A stretch of DNA of 64,000 nt, taken from Amaricoccus sp. Its GTDB lineage: Bacteria > Pseudomonadota > Alphaproteobacteria > Rhodobacterales > Rhodobacteraceae. Of this stretch, positions 8,047 to 18,492 are shown piece after piece. Under the pieces are notes generated by a model that made no database searches, had not been told where the DNA came from, and saw only the letters and a program-made list of their open reading frames with translations. The translations under genes were made by a program, and so were the position numbers. The DNA lies in NCBI RefSeq assembly GCF_017993425.1, contig NZ_JAGOMQ010000020.1:1-64000 (forward strand), given 5' to 3'. How positions within the stretch are numbered: position 1 is the stretch's first letter; each line of letters opens with the position of its first letter.

Positions 8047-8487
8047 CTACTGCCCGATCTGGGCGAAGGCCGCGTCGAAGCGCTCCTGCGCCTTCTTCGG
8101 ATTCTTGACCGCCTTCGCCGCGTCGAGGTTCGAGGACGGATCGCCGACCACGACGAGCGCCACCATCCCCATCGGGAAATGCGGCGTGCATTTCACGCCA
8201 TAGACGCCCTCGGTCGTCACCGTCAGGTCGAAGTTCTCGTTCATCTTGGCCTTGAACGGCTCGACCCCGTCCGGGATCATCCCCTTGACGCTCTCCACGT
8301 CGTGGCCCTTGTCGACCGCGACGAAATGCACGACGTCGCCCGGCTGCGCCTGCACGAAGTCCGGCTCGAACACCATCGCGCCGCCGGCGCCCTTGTTCAG
8401 CATCTGCACCTCGAACTCCGCCGCCGAGGCCATCCCGCCAGCCGCCGCGAGCGCCGCGACGGCGAGGCTGATTCCGAAGAGTCGCAT
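8047..8487 (-). CDS. Pseudoazurin (periplasmic blue copper protein)
   Basis: A small type I copper electron carrier that feeds periplasmic denitrification enzymes such as nitrite and N2O reductases. A cleavable signal peptide ends near AGGMASA; the mature chain starts [11 protein letters not shown]. Copper ligands are H in DKGHDVE and the C-terminal loop CTPHFPMGM (Cys, His, Met). The helical C-terminal tail ([13 protein letters not shown]) is typical of pseudoazurin rather than plastocyanin. ATG 8487 is preferred because GGAG lies 6 bases before it; ATGs at 8493 and 8499 are alternatives. It is divergent from nosR, with shared FNR-type boxes between. Confidence 0.93.
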   Translation of the reverse strand: MRLFGISLAVAALAAAGGMASAAEFEVQMLNKGAGGAMVFEPDFVQAQPGDVVHFVAVDKGHDVESVKGMIPDGVEPFKAKMNENFDLTVTTEGVYGVKCTPHFPMGMVALVVVGDPSSNLDAAKAVKNPKKAQERFDAAFAQIGQ

Positions 8488-8585
8488 GTTCATCTCCATC
8501 CCCCTGGCCGCCGACCCTCCGCGCCCTCAAGGCCGCGTCCCGACGCCGTGACCGCGCATGTAGCCCACCTCGCCACGCCGCGACG

Positions 8586-8599
8586 TTGCGCCGGCGCAA
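8586..8599. promoter_or_regulatory. FNR/NNR-type box, pseudoazurin side
   Basis: TTGCGCCGGCGCAA is a perfect palindrome that matches TTG-N8-CAA, the half-site pattern of FNR/NNR/DNR regulators. It lies 99 bp upstream of the pseudoazurin start. Confidence 0.55.
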
Positions 8600-8632
8600 A
8601 CTCGCGGCGCGCTTCGTCCGTCGCAGCGCTCT

Positions 8633-8646
8633 TTGCAATTCCGCAA
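8633..8646. promoter_or_regulatory. FNR/NNR-type box, nosR side
   Basis: TTGCAATTCCGCAA fits TTG-N8-CAA and extends to CTTTGC...GCAAAG (8631-8648). Its centre is about 65 bp before the nosR GTG, suitable for a class II activator site with transcription starting near 8681. Confidence 0.65.
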
Positions 8647-8704
8647 AGAACCGCGCGGCCCCGCGGGCCAGACAGGGGGGCACGAGAGGGAACGGGGGCC
8701 ATCC

Positions 8705-10900
8705 GTGGGCAGGTCACGCAGACAAGCAGGCTGGGCCGCGCTGGCGCTCCTCCTCGCCCTCGTCCTCGCGCTGCCCGCTGCGGCGAAGACCCTCACCGAC
8801 TTCCTCTCCGACATCGCCCCGTCCGAGCTCGTCCCGGGCGGCGCCAGCTTCGGCCCCGCCGAGGGGGACCCGCCGCTCGTCCCCGTGCTCGACGCCGGCG
8901 GCGCGCGCGTCGGCTTCGCCTATCTCAACAGCGACCTCACCACCTCCGTCGGCTACTCCGGCAAGCCGATCCGCATCGTCGTCGGCATCGACCCGGCCGG
9001 GACCGTCCGCGGCCTGAAGCTCGTCGAGCACCACGAGCCGATCGTCCTCATCGGCATCCCCGAGGCGAAGATCATGGCCGCGCTCAACGGCCTGATCGGC
9101 GCCGACCTCGGCACGGTGGCCGCCGGCGCCGCCAAGCCGCCGCAGGTCGAGATCGTCTCCGGCGCCACCGTCACCGTCCTCGTCATGGCCGACAGCGTCG
9201 TGCGCTCGGCCGTCCGCCTGATCCGCAGCGGCCGCCTCACCGGCGGCGCCCCCGCCGGCGCGGCGCCGGCCCTGCCCGCGCGCGCCATCGACACGGGCCA
9301 GAGCGAGATCCGCGACTGGCAGGCCCTCCTCGGCGACGGATCGGTGCGCAGCCTCGCGCTCACCGTCGGCGAGGTGTCGCAGGCGTTCGCGGAGGCGGGC
9401 CAGCCAGCCGCCGCCAGCCACCCCGAGTCCGCGAATCCCGACGACACGTTCATCACCCTCTACGTCGCGCCGGTCTCCGTCCCGACGATCGGCCGCAGCC
9501 TCCTCGGCGACGCCGCCTGGGACCGTCTCGCCAAGACGCTGAAGCCCGGACAGGCGGCGCTGATGGTCGCCGGCGACGGCGCCTATTCCTTCAAGGGCTC
9601 CGCCTATGTCCGCGGCGGCATCTTCGACCGCATCGAGCTGATCCAGGACGGCCAGGGCGTCCGCTTCCGCGACCGCAACCACACCCGCCTGACCGGCATC
9701 GCCGCCGCCGGCGCCCCACGCCTCAAGGAGGTCGGCCTCTTCGTCGTCCCCGAGGACTTCGTCTTCGACCCCGCCGCGCCCTTCGACCTCCAGCTCCTCG
9801 TCCAGCGCGGCACCGAGGGGCGCGACAAGACCACGCTCCCCTTCGACCTCGGCTACACCCTGCCCGAGAGCTACCTCCTGCCCGCGCCGCCCGCCCCCGC
9901 CCCGGCGCCCGTCCCGGCCGCCGCAGCGGACGAGCCGGACGAGCCGGCGCTCTGGATCTCGATCTGGCAGATGAACCGCGCCCCGATCGCCATCGCCATC
10001 GGCGCGCTCCTCGTCCTCACCGCGATCTTCTTCTTCCAGAACACGCTGGCCCGCCGCCCGCGTCTGCTGAAGGGCGTCCGCTACGCCTACCTCGCCTTCA
10101 CGCTGGTCTGGCTCGGCTGGATCGCCAACACCCAGCTCTCGGTCGTCAACGTCCTCACCTTCTTCAACTCCCTCGTCACCGGCTTCTCCTGGGAGTTCTT
10201 CCTCTCGGCCCCCCTCGTCTTCATCCTCTGGGCCGCCGTCGCCGCGGGCCTGCTCTTCTGGGGCCGCGGCCCCTTCTGCGGCTGGCTCTGCCCCTTCGGC
10301 TCCCTGCAGGAGTTCGCGAGCCTCGCCGCGAAGAAGCTCCGTATCCCCCAGATCCAGGTCCCCTGGGCGCTCCACGAACGCCTCTGGCCGATCAAGTACA
10401 TGATCTTCCTCGGCCTCTTCGGCCTGTCGCTCTACTCGCTCTCCAGCGCCGAGGTGCTGGCCGAGGTGGAGCCCTTCAAGACCGCGATCATCCTGAAGTT
10501 CAACCGCGAGCTCGTCTTCATCGCGATCGCGCTCCTGTGGCTGCTGCCCGGCCTCTTCATCGAGCGGTTCTTCTGCCGCTACGTCTGCCCGCTCGGCGCG
10601 GCGCTGGCGATCCCGGGCCGGCTGCGCATGTTCGAGTGGCTGAAGCGCTGGCCCGAATGCGGCTCGCCCTGCCATCGCTGCGCCAACGAGTGCCCGGTCC
10701 AGGCGATCCACCCCGAGGGCAACATCAACGTCAACGAGTGCATCTACTGCATGCACTGCCAAGAGCTCTACCACTCCGAGACGCGGTGCCCGCACATGAT
10801 GGTCGTCAAGGCCCGCCGCGACAAGATCGCGGCCGGCGGCGCCCCGGGGCTGAAGATCCCGCCCGGGCCCCGCCCGAAACCCGCCCATGCCCACACCTGA
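8705..10900 (+). CDS. nosR: NosR, membrane flavo-/iron-sulfur protein for N2O reductase
   Basis: A 731-residue electron donor and regulator for N2O reductase. After an N-terminal signal/anchor ([16 protein letters not shown]) comes a periplasmic FMN-binding domain. SGATVTV near residue 153 carries the threonine to which FMN is covalently bound in this family. Several membrane helices follow between about 430 and 640, with CxxxCP motifs ([16 protein letters not shown]). A cytoplasmic two-cluster ferredoxin-like end has [15 protein letters not shown] and [18 protein letters not shown]. The GTG at 8705 is preferred because the upstream TTG at 8633 would lie inside the FNR-type box. First gene of the nos operon. 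Confidence 0.96.
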   Translation: MGRSRRQAGWAALALLLALVLALPAAAKTLTDFLSDIAPSELVPGGASFGPAEGDPPLVPVLDAGGARVGFAYLNSDLTTSVGYSGKPIRIVVGIDPAGTVRGLKLVEHHEPIVLIGIPEAKIMAALNGLIGADLGTVAAGAAKPPQVEIVSGATVTVLVMADSVVRSAVRLIRSGRLTGGAPAGAAPALPARAIDTGQSEIRDWQALLGDGSVRSLALTVGEVSQAFAEAGQPAAASHPESANPDDTFITLYVAPVSVPTIGRSLLGDAAWDRLAKTLKPGQAALMVAGDGAYSFKGSAYVRGGIFDRIELIQDGQGVRFRDRNHTRLTGIAAAGAPRLKEVGLFVVPEDFVFDPAAPFDLQLLVQRGTEGRDKTTLPFDLGYTLPESYLLPAPPAPAPAPVPAAAADEPDEPALWISIWQMNRAPIAIAIGALLVLTAIFFFQNTLARRPRLLKGVRYAYLAFTLVWLGWIANTQLSVVNVLTFFNSLVTGFSWEFFLSAPLVFILWAAVAAGLLFWGRGPFCGWLCPFGSLQEFASLAAKKLRIPQIQVPWALHERLWPIKYMIFLGLFGLSLYSLSSAEVLAEVEPFKTAIILKFNRELVFIAIALLWLLPGLFIERFFCRYVCPLGAALAIPGRLRMFEWLKRWPECGSPCHRCANECPVQAIHPEGNINVNECIYCMHCQELYHSETRCPHMMVVKARRDKIAAGGAPGLKIPPGPRPKPAHAHT

Positions 10901-10925
10901 CATGCCCACACCTGAAAGGAGTCGC

Positions 10926-12833
10926 ATGATGTCGACCGACGACAAGGCCCAGCTCAACCGCCGCCAGTTGCTCGGCACCTCGGCGCTGGCCGCCAGCGCG
11001 CCGGCCCTCGGCGGGCTCGGGCTCGGCAGCCTGCTCGGCTCGCCGGCCCACGCCCAGGAAGGGCACCAGTCCGTCGCCGTCGCGCCGGGCGAGCTCGACG
11101 AATACTATGTCTTCACCTCCGGCGGTCATTCTGGCGAGATCCGCATCGTCGGCCTGCCGTCGATGCGCGAGCTGATGCGCATCCCCGTCTTCAACCGCGA
11201 GAGCGCCACCGGCTGGGGCCAGACCAACGAGAGCCTGCGGGTGCTGACCGAGGGCCTCACCCCGGAGTCGCGCGAGTTCCTGTCGACCCGCGGCGGCACC
11301 TACATGAACGGCGACCTGCACCACCCGCACCCGTCGCAGACCGACGGCACCTATGACGGGCGCTACCTCTTCGCCAACGACAAGGCCAACACCCGCGTCT
11401 GCCGCATCCGCCTCGACGTCATGCGCTGCGACAAGATCGTCCAGATCCCGAACCAGCACACCGTCCACGGCCTGCGCGTGCAGAAGTACCCGCGCACCGG
11501 CTATGTCTTCGCCAACGGCGAGGACGGCGTGCCGCTCCCGAACGACGGCAAGATCCTCGACGACCCGAAGCAGTACTGGTCGATCTTCTCGGCGATCGAC
11601 GGCGACACCATGGAGGTCGCCTGGCAGATCAAGGTCGACGGCAACCTCGACAACGTCGACGCCGACTACCAGGGCAAGTACTGCTTCGCCACCTGCTACA
11701 ACTCCGAGGGCGGCGTCACCCTCGCCGACATGATGGCCGCCGACGAGGACTGGGTGGTCATCTTCAACCTCAAGCGCATCGAGGAAGCCGTCGCCGCCGG
11801 CAAGGCGACGATGATGAACGGCGTGCCGGTGCTCGACGGCACCCAGGGCTCGCCCTACACCCGCTACGTCCCGGTGGCGAACGGGCCGCACGGCATCAAC
11901 ACCGCCCCCGACGGCATCCACGTGGTGGCGAACGGCAAGCTCTCGCCCACGGTCACGGTCTTCGACGTGCGCACGTTCGACGATCTCTTCGACGACAAGA
12001 TCCAGCCGCGCGACACCGTCGTCGCCGAGCCGGAGCTGGGCCTCGGGCCGCTCCACACCGCCTATGACGGCCGCGGCAACGCCTATACGACGCTGTTCCT
12101 CGACAGCCAGGTCTGCAAGTGGAACATCGACGACGCCAAGCGCGCCTTCAAGGGCGAGCAGGTCGACCCGATCCGGCAGAAGCTCGACGTGCAGTACCAG
12201 CCCGGCCACAACCACACCTCGATGGGGCAGACCAAGGAAGCGGACGGCAAGTGGCTGATCTCGCTTAACAAGTTCTCCAAGGACCGATTCCTGAACGTCG
12301 GCCCGCTCAAGCCGGAATGCGACCAGCTGATCGACATCTCCGGCGACGAGATGGTGGTCGTCCACGACAACCCGACCTTCGCCGAGCCGCACGACGCGAC
12401 GATCGTGCATTCTTCGAAGATCAACCCGATCTCGATCTGGGACCGCGCCGACCCGTTCTTCGCCGAGACGGTGAAGCTCGCCGAGGCCGACGGCATCGAC
12501 CTGATGATCGCCGGCGACGTGATCCGCGACGGCGACAAGGTGCGGGTCTACATGACCTCCTCGGCGCCGGCCTTCAGCCTCGAGACATTCACGGTCAAGC
12601 AGGGCGACGAGGTGACGGTCGTCATCACCAACATCGACGAGGTCGAGGACCTGACCCACGGCTTCTCGATCATCAACTACGGCATCAACTTCGAGATCGC
12701 GCCGCAGGCCACCGCCTCGGTGACCTTCAAGGCCGACAAGCCCGGGGTCTACTGGTACTACTGCTCGTGGTTCTGCCACGCGATGCACATGGAGATGAAG
12801 GGCCGGATGCTGGTGGAGCCAGCCGCCGCATGA
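10926..12833 (+). CDS. nosZ: Nitrous-oxide reductase, clade I (Tat-exported)
   Basis: Periplasmic copper enzyme that reduces N2O to N2. A Tat signal ([14 protein letters not shown]) marks clade I. The beta-propeller domain has CuZ histidines in [31 protein letters not shown] and GHNHTSMGQ. The C-terminal cupredoxin domain holds the CuA ligands in [12 protein letters not shown]. Length 635 residues is normal. Start ATG 10926 (or 10929) follows aaggag by 4 bases; the upstream in-frame ATG at 10887 overlaps the end of nosR and has no ribosome site. The 3' end overlaps nosD by 4 bases. Confidence 0.98.
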   Translation: MMSTDDKAQLNRRQLLGTSALAASAPALGGLGLGSLLGSPAHAQEGHQSVAVAPGELDEYYVFTSGGHSGEIRIVGLPSMRELMRIPVFNRESATGWGQTNESLRVLTEGLTPESREFLSTRGGTYMNGDLHHPHPSQTDGTYDGRYLFANDKANTRVCRIRLDVMRCDKIVQIPNQHTVHGLRVQKYPRTGYVFANGEDGVPLPNDGKILDDPKQYWSIFSAIDGDTMEVAWQIKVDGNLDNVDADYQGKYCFATCYNSEGGVTLADMMAADEDWVVIFNLKRIEEAVAAGKATMMNGVPVLDGTQGSPYTRYVPVANGPHGINTAPDGIHVVANGKLSPTVTVFDVRTFDDLFDDKIQPRDTVVAEPELGLGPLHTAYDGRGNAYTTLFLDSQVCKWNIDDAKRAFKGEQVDPIRQKLDVQYQPGHNHTSMGQTKEADGKWLISLNKFSKDRFLNVGPLKPECDQLIDISGDEMVVVHDNPTFAEPHDATIVHSSKINPISIWDRADPFFAETVKLAEADGIDLMIAGDVIRDGDKVRVYMTSSAPAFSLETFTVKQGDEVTVVITNIDEVEDLTHGFSIINYGINFEIAPQATASVTFKADKPGVYWYYCSWFCHAMHMEMKGRMLVEPAAA

Positions 12834-14167
12834 TCCTCCCCGTCCTCCTCGCCGCCCTGCTCCTGCCCGGCCTCGCCGCCGCCGAGACGCGCCTGGTCGC
12901 GCCCGGCGACGACCTCGCCGCGGCGGTGGCTGCGGCGGCGCCGGGGGACGAGCTGGTCCTTGCGGCCGGCGTCCATGCCGGCCGCGTCACGCTCGACCGC
13001 GCGCTCACGCTGCGCGGCGAGCCCGGCGCTGTCCTTGACGGGGGGGGCGAGGGCAGCGTCGTCACCGTCACCGCCCCCGACGTCGCCATCCGCGGCCTCA
13101 CCATCCAGGGCTCCGGCCACGACCGCGCGGCGATGGACGCGGGCGTCGTGCTGGAGAAGGGGTCGAAACGCGCCCTCGTCGAAGGCAACGTCCTCATCGA
13201 CAACCTGCACGGCGTCCGCCTGCAGGGCGCGACCGACGCCACGGTCCGCGGCAACGACATCACCGGCCGCAGCGGCCGGCAGGCCGACGCCGGCAACGGC
13301 GTCATGATCTGGAACGCCCCCGGCGCGCTGATCGAGGGCAACCACATCCGCTTCGGTCGCGACGGCATCTTCACCCGCGTCTCGAAGAAGGACACCTTCC
13401 GCGGCAACCGCTTCGAGAAGACCCGCTTCGCCATCCATTACATGTACACCAGCGACAGCGTGATCGAGGACAACGTCTCCGTCGACAACACCGTCGGCTA
13501 CGCGATCATGTTCTCCGACCGGGTCAGGATCCTCGGCAACAGCTCCGACGGCGACCGCGACCACGGGCTGATGCTGAACTCCTCCAACCATGCGGAGGTC
13601 CGCGGCAACCGCGTCACCGGCCGCGAGCTGCCCGCTTCCCGCTGGCTCACCTTCTCGCAAGGCGCCGACGACGACGACATTCCGGCCACGTCCGAGGCGC
13701 CGGCGGTGCATGCCGACCGCGACCGCATCGGCCCGGAGAAGTGCCTTTTCATCTTCAACGCCAACAAGAGCGTCATCGAGGGCAACCGCTTCGAGGGCTG
13801 CGAGATCGGCATCCACTTCACCGCCGGCTCCGAGGGCAACGCCGTCTCCGGCAACGCCTTCGTCGGCAACCAGACGCAGGTGAAGTACGTCGGCACGCGC
13901 GTCATCGACTGGTCCGAGAAGGGCCGCGGCAACTACTGGTCCGACAACCCCGCCTTCGACCTCGACGGGGACGGCATCGCCGACGCCGCCTATCGCCCGA
14001 ACGACCTGATCGACCGGGTGATGTGGACCGCGCCGCAGGCCCGGCTGCTGATGACGAGCCCCGCCGTCCAGGTGATCCGCTGGGCCCAGTCCCGCTTCCC
14101 CGCAACCCTCCCCGGCGGCGTCCTCGACTCGGCGCCGCTGATGGCGCCCCCGGACCCCGCCCGATGA
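12830..14167 (+). CDS. nosD: NosD, periplasmic copper-site maturation protein
   Basis: 445-residue right-handed parallel beta-helix (CASH/PbH1 repeats) with a signal peptide ending LPGLAAAE. It is needed with the NosFY ABC transporter to supply sulfide for the CuZ centre of NosZ; this role is from the family. Repeats such as [33 protein letters not shown] and [17 protein letters not shown] are visible along residues 80-380. Starts in an ATGA overlap with nosZ and ends in one with nosF, showing tight translational coupling. Confidence 0.95.
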   Translation: MILPVLLAALLLPGLAAAETRLVAPGDDLAAAVAAAAPGDELVLAAGVHAGRVTLDRALTLRGEPGAVLDGGGEGSVVTVTAPDVAIRGLTIQGSGHDRAAMDAGVVLEKGSKRALVEGNVLIDNLHGVRLQGATDATVRGNDITGRSGRQADAGNGVMIWNAPGALIEGNHIRFGRDGIFTRVSKKDTFRGNRFEKTRFAIHYMYTSDSVIEDNVSVDNTVGYAIMFSDRVRILGNSSDGDRDHGLMLNSSNHAEVRGNRVTGRELPASRWLTFSQGADDDDIPATSEAPAVHADRDRIGPEKCLFIFNANKSVIEGNRFEGCEIGIHFTAGSEGNAVSGNAFVGNQTQVKYVGTRVIDWSEKGRGNYWSDNPAFDLDGDGIADAAYRPNDLIDRVMWTAPQARLLMTSPAVQVIRWAQSRFPATLPGGVLDSAPLMAPPDPAR

Positions 14168-15048
14168 CCGAGACCGTCGTCCTTTCCCGCGTCACCAAGC
14201 GCTACGGCGCGATCACCGCCGTCCGCGACCTCGACCTCGCGCTCCGCCCCGGCGAGGTCGTCGCCCTCGTCGGCCATAACGGCGCCGGCAAGACCACCCA
14301 GATCAAGATGATCCTCGGCCTCGCCCGACCGACCGCCGGCACGGTTCGCCTGCTCGGCGTCGACCCCGCCGCCGACCCCGGCGCCCGCGCCGCCGTCGGC
14401 TACCTGCCCGAGGCGGTCTCCTTCCACCTCGCGCTGACGGGCCGCGAGACCCTCGCCTTCTACGCCCGCCTCAAGGGCGTGCCCGCCTCCGCCCTCGACC
14501 GCGCCTTCGCCGCCGTCGGCCTCGACGCCGCCGCCGACCGCCCCGTCGGCGCCTATTCCAAGGGGATGCGCCAGCGCCTCGGCCTCGCCCAGGCCCTCCT
14601 CGGCAGCCCGCGCGTCCTCATCCTCGACGAGCCGACCAGCGGCCTCGACCCCGCGCTCCGCCGCGAGTTCTACGCCATCGTCGCCGACCGCGCCGCCGCC
14701 GGCGCCACCGTTCTCCTCGCCTCCCACGCGCTCACCGAGCTCGAGGGCCGCGCCGACCGCGTCGTCATCGTCAACCGCGGCGTCAAGATCGCCGACGGCC
14801 CCCTCGACGACCTCCGCGCGCTCGCCCGCCTCCCCGTCCACGTCCGCGTCCGCCCGTCCGGCGCCTTCCCCGCCGCCGGCTGGCGCCGCAACCCCGACGG
14901 CAGCCTCGAGACCACCGTCGCCGCCTCCGACAAGCTCGCCCTCCTCTCCCGCCTCCTCGCCGAGCCCGGCGCCCTCGCCGACCTCACCGTCACCGAGCCG
15001 ACGCTCGACGACCTCTACGCCCACTTCCTCCGCCGCGAGGCCGCCTGA
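14164..15048 (+). CDS. nosF: NosF, ABC transporter ATP-binding protein
   Basis: 294-residue ATPase of the NosFY exporter that works with NosD in CuZ assembly. Walker A is GHNGAGKTT (residues 38-46), signature YSKGMRQRLGLAQ, Walker B LILDEPTSGLD, and switch His in ASHAL. Overlaps nosD by 4 bases. Its last 20 codons (TVTEPTLDDLYAHFLRREAA) are duplicated in the short frame that follows. Confidence 0.95.
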   Translation: MTETVVLSRVTKRYGAITAVRDLDLALRPGEVVALVGHNGAGKTTQIKMILGLARPTAGTVRLLGVDPAADPGARAAVGYLPEAVSFHLALTGRETLAFYARLKGVPASALDRAFAAVGLDAAADRPVGAYSKGMRQRLGLAQALLGSPRVLILDEPTSGLDPALRREFYAIVADRAAAGATVLLASHALTELEGRADRVVIVNRGVKIADGPLDDLRALARLPVHVRVRPSGAFPAAGWRRNPDGSLETTVAASDKLALLSRLLAEPGALADLTVTEPTLDDLYAHFLRREAA

Positions 15049-15236
15049 TGTCCGCCGTCCCCGACGCCGACGCCCCCCGCCGCGAGACGCCCGTGCCGAC
15101 CCTCCTCGCCCTCGCCGCCAGGGAAATCCGCGAGGGCTTCCGCAACCGCCGGGACAGTGCGACCATCCTCGCCGTCACCGAGCCGCCCCTCGACGACCTC
15201 CACGCCCGTTTCCTCCGCCGCGAGGCCGCCCGATGA
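15048..15236 (+). pseudogene. Chimeric nosY-start/nosF-end remnant from a tandem duplication
   Basis: A 62-codon frame whose first 34 residues copy the NosY N-terminus (ETPVPTLLALAAREIREGF against ETPMPTVLILASKEIREGF) and whose last 21 copy the NosF C-terminus (TEPPLDDLHARFLRREAAR). The unit is offset by 185 bp at both the nosF end and the nosY start, so the nosF/nosY junction was duplicated in tandem and has since drifted. It still starts and stops in coupled overlaps (15048 and 15233), so ribosomes may pass through it. No independent function is expected. Confidence 0.8.
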
Positions 15237-16102
15237 CCGCCGTCCCCGACGCCCAGGCCCGCGCCCCCCGCCGCGAGACCCCGATGCCGACCGTCCTCAT
15301 CCTCGCCTCGAAGGAAATCCGCGAGGGCTTCCGCAACCGCTGGGTCCTCGCCACCACCCTCCTCCTCGCCGCCCTCGCCCTCACCCTCGCCCTCCTCGGC
15401 AGCGCCCCCACCGGCACCGTCGGCGCGAGCCGCCTCGACGTCGTCACCGTCAGCCTCGCCAGCCTGACGATCTTCCTCGTCCCGCTGATCGCGCTCCTCC
15501 TCTCCCACGACGCCATCGCCGGCGAGGCCGAGCGCGGCACCCTCCTCCTCCTCCTCGCCTACCCGGTCAGCCGCGGCGCGGTCATCCTCGGCAAGTTCAC
15601 CGGCCAGCTCGCCATCCTCGCCGTGGCCACCATCCTCGGCTACGGCGTCGCCGCCCTCGCGATAGGCTGGAACCTCGGCGCGCAGGCCTGGACCGCCTTC
15701 GCCGCGATGATCGGCGCCTCGATCCTCCTCGGCGCCGTCTTCCTCGCCCTCGGCCTCCTCGCCTCGACCGTCGTCCGCCAGCGCTCCACCGCCGGCGGCA
15801 TCGCCATCGGCCTCTGGCTCTTCTTCGTCCTCCTCTACGACATGGCCTTCCTCGGCCTCCTCGTCGCCACCGGCGGCCACAGCCTGCCTGCCGGCCTCGT
15901 CGACGCCCTCCTCGCGCTCAACCCGACCGACGCCTACCGCCTGCTCACCCTCGGCGCCGCGGGAACCGGCGCGCTCACCGGCATCGGCGCCCTCGCCGGC
16001 CACACTGCGCTCACCCCGCCCGTCCTCGTCGCCGTGCTCCTCGCCTGGACCGCCGGGCCGCTGGCGCTGGCCGCCCTCCTGTTCACCCGCCGCGAGCCCT
16101 GA
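15233..16102 (+). CDS. nosY: NosY, ABC transporter permease
   Basis: 289-residue membrane partner of NosF (ABC-2 type) for CuZ maturation. About six hydrophobic helices start at residue 40 (ATTLLLAALALTLALLG), and the conserved segment AGEAERGTLLLLLAYPVSRG follows the second. The N-terminus (MTAVPDAQARAPRRETP) is two codons longer than the duplicated copy just upstream. Overlaps that remnant by 4 bases and is followed 3 bases later by nosL. Confidence 0.95.
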   Translation: MTAVPDAQARAPRRETPMPTVLILASKEIREGFRNRWVLATTLLLAALALTLALLGSAPTGTVGASRLDVVTVSLASLTIFLVPLIALLLSHDAIAGEAERGTLLLLLAYPVSRGAVILGKFTGQLAILAVATILGYGVAALAIGWNLGAQAWTAFAAMIGASILLGAVFLALGLLASTVVRQRSTAGGIAIGLWLFFVLLYDMAFLGLLVATGGHSLPAGLVDALLALNPTDAYRLLTLGAAGTGALTGIGALAGHTALTPPVLVAVLLAWTAGPLALAALLFTRREP

Positions 16103-16105
16103 CCC

Positions 16106-16654
16106 ATGCGCCCGCCCGCCCTCGCCCTCCTCGCCGCCCTCGCCCTGGCCGGGTGCAGGGAGGACGCCGCCGCCCCGGCGCCGCACACCCTCACCGACGC
16201 CGCCATCGGCCGCTACTGCGGCATGATGCTGACCGAGCACGAGGGCCCCAAGGGCCAGGTCCTGCTCCAAGGCTCCGACGAGCCGCTCTGGTTCTCCTCC
16301 GCCCGCGACGCCGTCGCCTTCACCCTCCTGCCCGAGGAGCCGAAGGACATCGCCGCGATCTACGTCTCCGACATGGGCGCCGCGCCGTCCTGGGCAGATC
16401 CCGGCGCCGACAACTGGACCGACGCGCGCGCCGCCTCCTACGTCCTCCACAGCGACGCCGAGGGCGCCATGGGCGGCGCCGAGGCCGTCCCGTTCGCCGA
16501 CCGGGCCAAGGCCGAGGCCTTCGCGGCCGGCCACGGCGGCGAGGTCGTCGCCTTCGACGCCATCCCGCCCGACTACATCCTCGGCAGCCAGCCCGAAGCC
16601 GAGCCGGACGCCGCCGCCGACCCCGACAGCGAGGCCGCGCATGACCACGACTGA
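16106..16654 (+). CDS. nosL: NosL, copper-chaperone lipoprotein
   Basis: 182-residue outer-leaflet lipoprotein that delivers Cu(I) to NosZ. The lipobox is LALAGC (Cys 17 or so). The copper motif CGMML, conserved in NosL, follows near residue 38. The C-terminus is acidic and His-containing (SEAAHDHD). Overlaps nosX by 14 bases. Confidence 0.93.
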   Translation: MRPPALALLAALALAGCREDAAAPAPHTLTDAAIGRYCGMMLTEHEGPKGQVLLQGSDEPLWFSSARDAVAFTLLPEEPKDIAAIYVSDMGAAPSWADPGADNWTDARAASYVLHSDAEGAMGGAEAVPFADRAKAEAFAAGHGGEVVAFDAIPPDYILGSQPEAEPDAAADPDSEAAHDHD

Positions 16655-17588
16655 GCGCCTCACCCGCCGCCGCGCCCTCGGCCTCGTCGCCGCCGCCGCC
16701 GGCCTGCCGCTGGCGCTCCGCGCCACCCGCGCCACCGCCGAGGTGGTCACCTGGCGCGGCCGCGCCCTCGGCGCCCCGGCGACGCTGATCCTCCACCATC
16801 CCGACCGCCCCGCCGCCGAGCGCCTCGTCGCCGCCTGCGTCGCCGAGCTCGAGCGGCTGGAGGCGATCCTCAGCCTCTATCGCCCCGATTCGGCGCTCTC
16901 CGCGCTCAACCGCGCCGGCGCCCTCGCCGCGCCGCCCCCCGAGCTCGTGGCGATCCTCGCCGACTGCCGCCGCTTCCACGCCGCCACCGACGGGGCCTTC
17001 GACCCGACCGTGCAGCCGCTCTGGCGGCTCTACGCGGAGCACTTCCAGTCCGGCGGCGCCCCCGCCGGCCCGGACCCGGCCGCCATCGCCGGCGCCCGCG
17101 CCCGCATCGGCTTCGCCGCCGTCGTCGCGAAGCCCGACCGCATCGTCCTGCCCCGCCCGGGCATGGCGCTGACCCTCAACGGCGTCGCCCAGGGCTGGAT
17201 CACCGACCGCATCGTCGAGCGGCTGCGCGCCGGCGGCGTCACCTCGTCGCTGGTCGACATGGGCGAGATCCGCGCCCTCGGCGACGACGGCGGCGCGGCG
17301 TGGCGGGTGGGCGTCGCCGACAGCGACGCCATCCTCGCCCTCGCCGACCGCGCCGTCGCCACCTCCTCGCCCGCCGGCTTCCGCTTCGACCCCGCAGGGC
17401 GCTTCGGCCACATCCTCGACCCGCGCTCGGGCGCCGCGACGGCCGCCGCCGGCGCGGTCACCGTCACCGCCCCCGACGCCGCCACCGCCGACGCCCTCTC
17501 GACCGCGCTCGTCCTCCTCCTCCCCGCGCCCGAGGCCCGCGCCGTGCTCGCCCGCTTCCCGGAGGCTGACGCGACCCGGCTTTCCTGA
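16641..17588 (+). CDS. nosX: NosX, ApbE-type FAD:protein FMN transferase
   Basis: 315-residue periplasmic flavin transferase, expected to attach FMN to the threonine of NosR. A Tat-like signal (LTRRRALGLVAAAAG) is at the N-terminus. ApbE hallmarks include LSLYRPDSALSALNRAG near 75-91, DGAFDPTVQPLW, LTLNGVAQGWITD and the metal-binding HILDPRSG and TADALSTALVLL near the end. Last gene of the nos operon. Confidence 0.93.
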   Translation: MTTTERLTRRRALGLVAAAAGLPLALRATRATAEVVTWRGRALGAPATLILHHPDRPAAERLVAACVAELERLEAILSLYRPDSALSALNRAGALAAPPPELVAILADCRRFHAATDGAFDPTVQPLWRLYAEHFQSGGAPAGPDPAAIAGARARIGFAAVVAKPDRIVLPRPGMALTLNGVAQGWITDRIVERLRAGGVTSSLVDMGEIRALGDDGGAAWRVGVADSDAILALADRAVATSSPAGFRFDPAGRFGHILDPRSGAATAAAGAVTVTAPDAATADALSTALVLLLPAPEARAVLARFPEADATRLS

Positions 17589-17686
17589 CGCGCGCCCCGG
17601 CAAAAGCGCCGCCGGCTCCGCCCTTGCGCCTTGCCGTCCTGCGATCACCCGCCCTAGCCTGTCGGGCGCAGCACAGGGAGGAAAGC

Positions 17687-18421
17687 ATGATCCGCATCAT
17701 CGCCGCCGCAGCGCTCGGCCTGGCCGCCGGCGCCGCCCAGGCCGAGGACGTCGCCTACGAGGTCGACGGCACGGCGCTCGAGGGCTACTTCGCCGCCGCC
17801 GCCGAGCCGAAGGGGCTCGTCGTCATCGTCCACGACTGGGACGGGGTCGGCGACTACGAGCGCAAGCGCGCCGACATGCTGGCAGAGCTCGGCTACGACG
17901 CCTTCGCGCTCGACGTCTACGGCGCCGGCGTCCGCCCCGACACCGTCGATGGCCGCATGGCCGCCATGAAGGCCGCCTTCTCCGACCCCGGGAAACTCCG
18001 GGCGCTGGTCCTCGGCGGAATCGAGGAGGCCGGACGGCACAGCAAGACCGACGACGTCGTGCTCATCGGCTACTGCTTCGGCGGCGCCGTGACGCTCGCC
18101 ACGGCCCGCGCCGGCGCCCCGGTGGGCGTCGCCGGCTTCGCCACCTTCCACGCCGGCATCCCGGGCGGCGAGGCGACGTGGCCGCAGGACTCCCCGCCCG
18201 TCCTCATCCTGCACGGCGGCGCCGACAAGACCCCGGCGCTCGCCGACGTCGCCGCCTTCGTCGCCGGCATGGAGGCGTCCGCCGTGCCCTACGAGATCCA
18301 GGTCTATTCCGGCGCGCCGCACGCCTTCACGGTGTTCGGCTCCGAGAACTACCGCGAGCGCGCCGACCAGGAATCCTGGGCCGCCCTCCAGCGCTTCCTC
18401 GGCGAGCGCCTTCCGGGCTGA
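17687..18421 (+). CDS. Dienelactone hydrolase family protein (exported)
   Basis: 244-residue alpha/beta hydrolase with a signal peptide (AAAALGLAAGAAQA). The likely triad is C130 in GYCFGG, D180 in HGGADKT and H212 in GAPHAF, as in dienelactone hydrolases. Substrate unknown; the periplasmic location argues against the classical chlorocatechol role. The ATG follows agggaggaaagc. It lies 98 bp after nosX and may be co-transcribed, though no link to N2O reduction is known. Confidence 0.85.
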   Translation: MIRIIAAAALGLAAGAAQAEDVAYEVDGTALEGYFAAAAEPKGLVVIVHDWDGVGDYERKRADMLAELGYDAFALDVYGAGVRPDTVDGRMAAMKAAFSDPGKLRALVLGGIEEAGRHSKTDDVVLIGYCFGGAVTLATARAGAPVGVAGFATFHAGIPGGEATWPQDSPPVLILHGGADKTPALADVAAFVAGMEASAVPYEIQVYSGAPHAFTVFGSENYRERADQESWAALQRFLGERLPG

Positions 18422-18492
18422 CAGCCACGGCGGCGCCCCATGCGGGGCGTCTCCAGAATTTCTAAACGATATCAGTGTGCTGACCGTCGGGA

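Noticed and set aside
8633..8704. TTG start for nosR at 8633
   Set aside because: It lies inside the FNR-type box and would add 24 residues before the signal segment; GTG 8705 is preferred.
10806..12788. Long minus-strand open frame opposite nosZ
   Set aside because: Shadow frame of the GC-rich nosZ gene with no recognisable domain.
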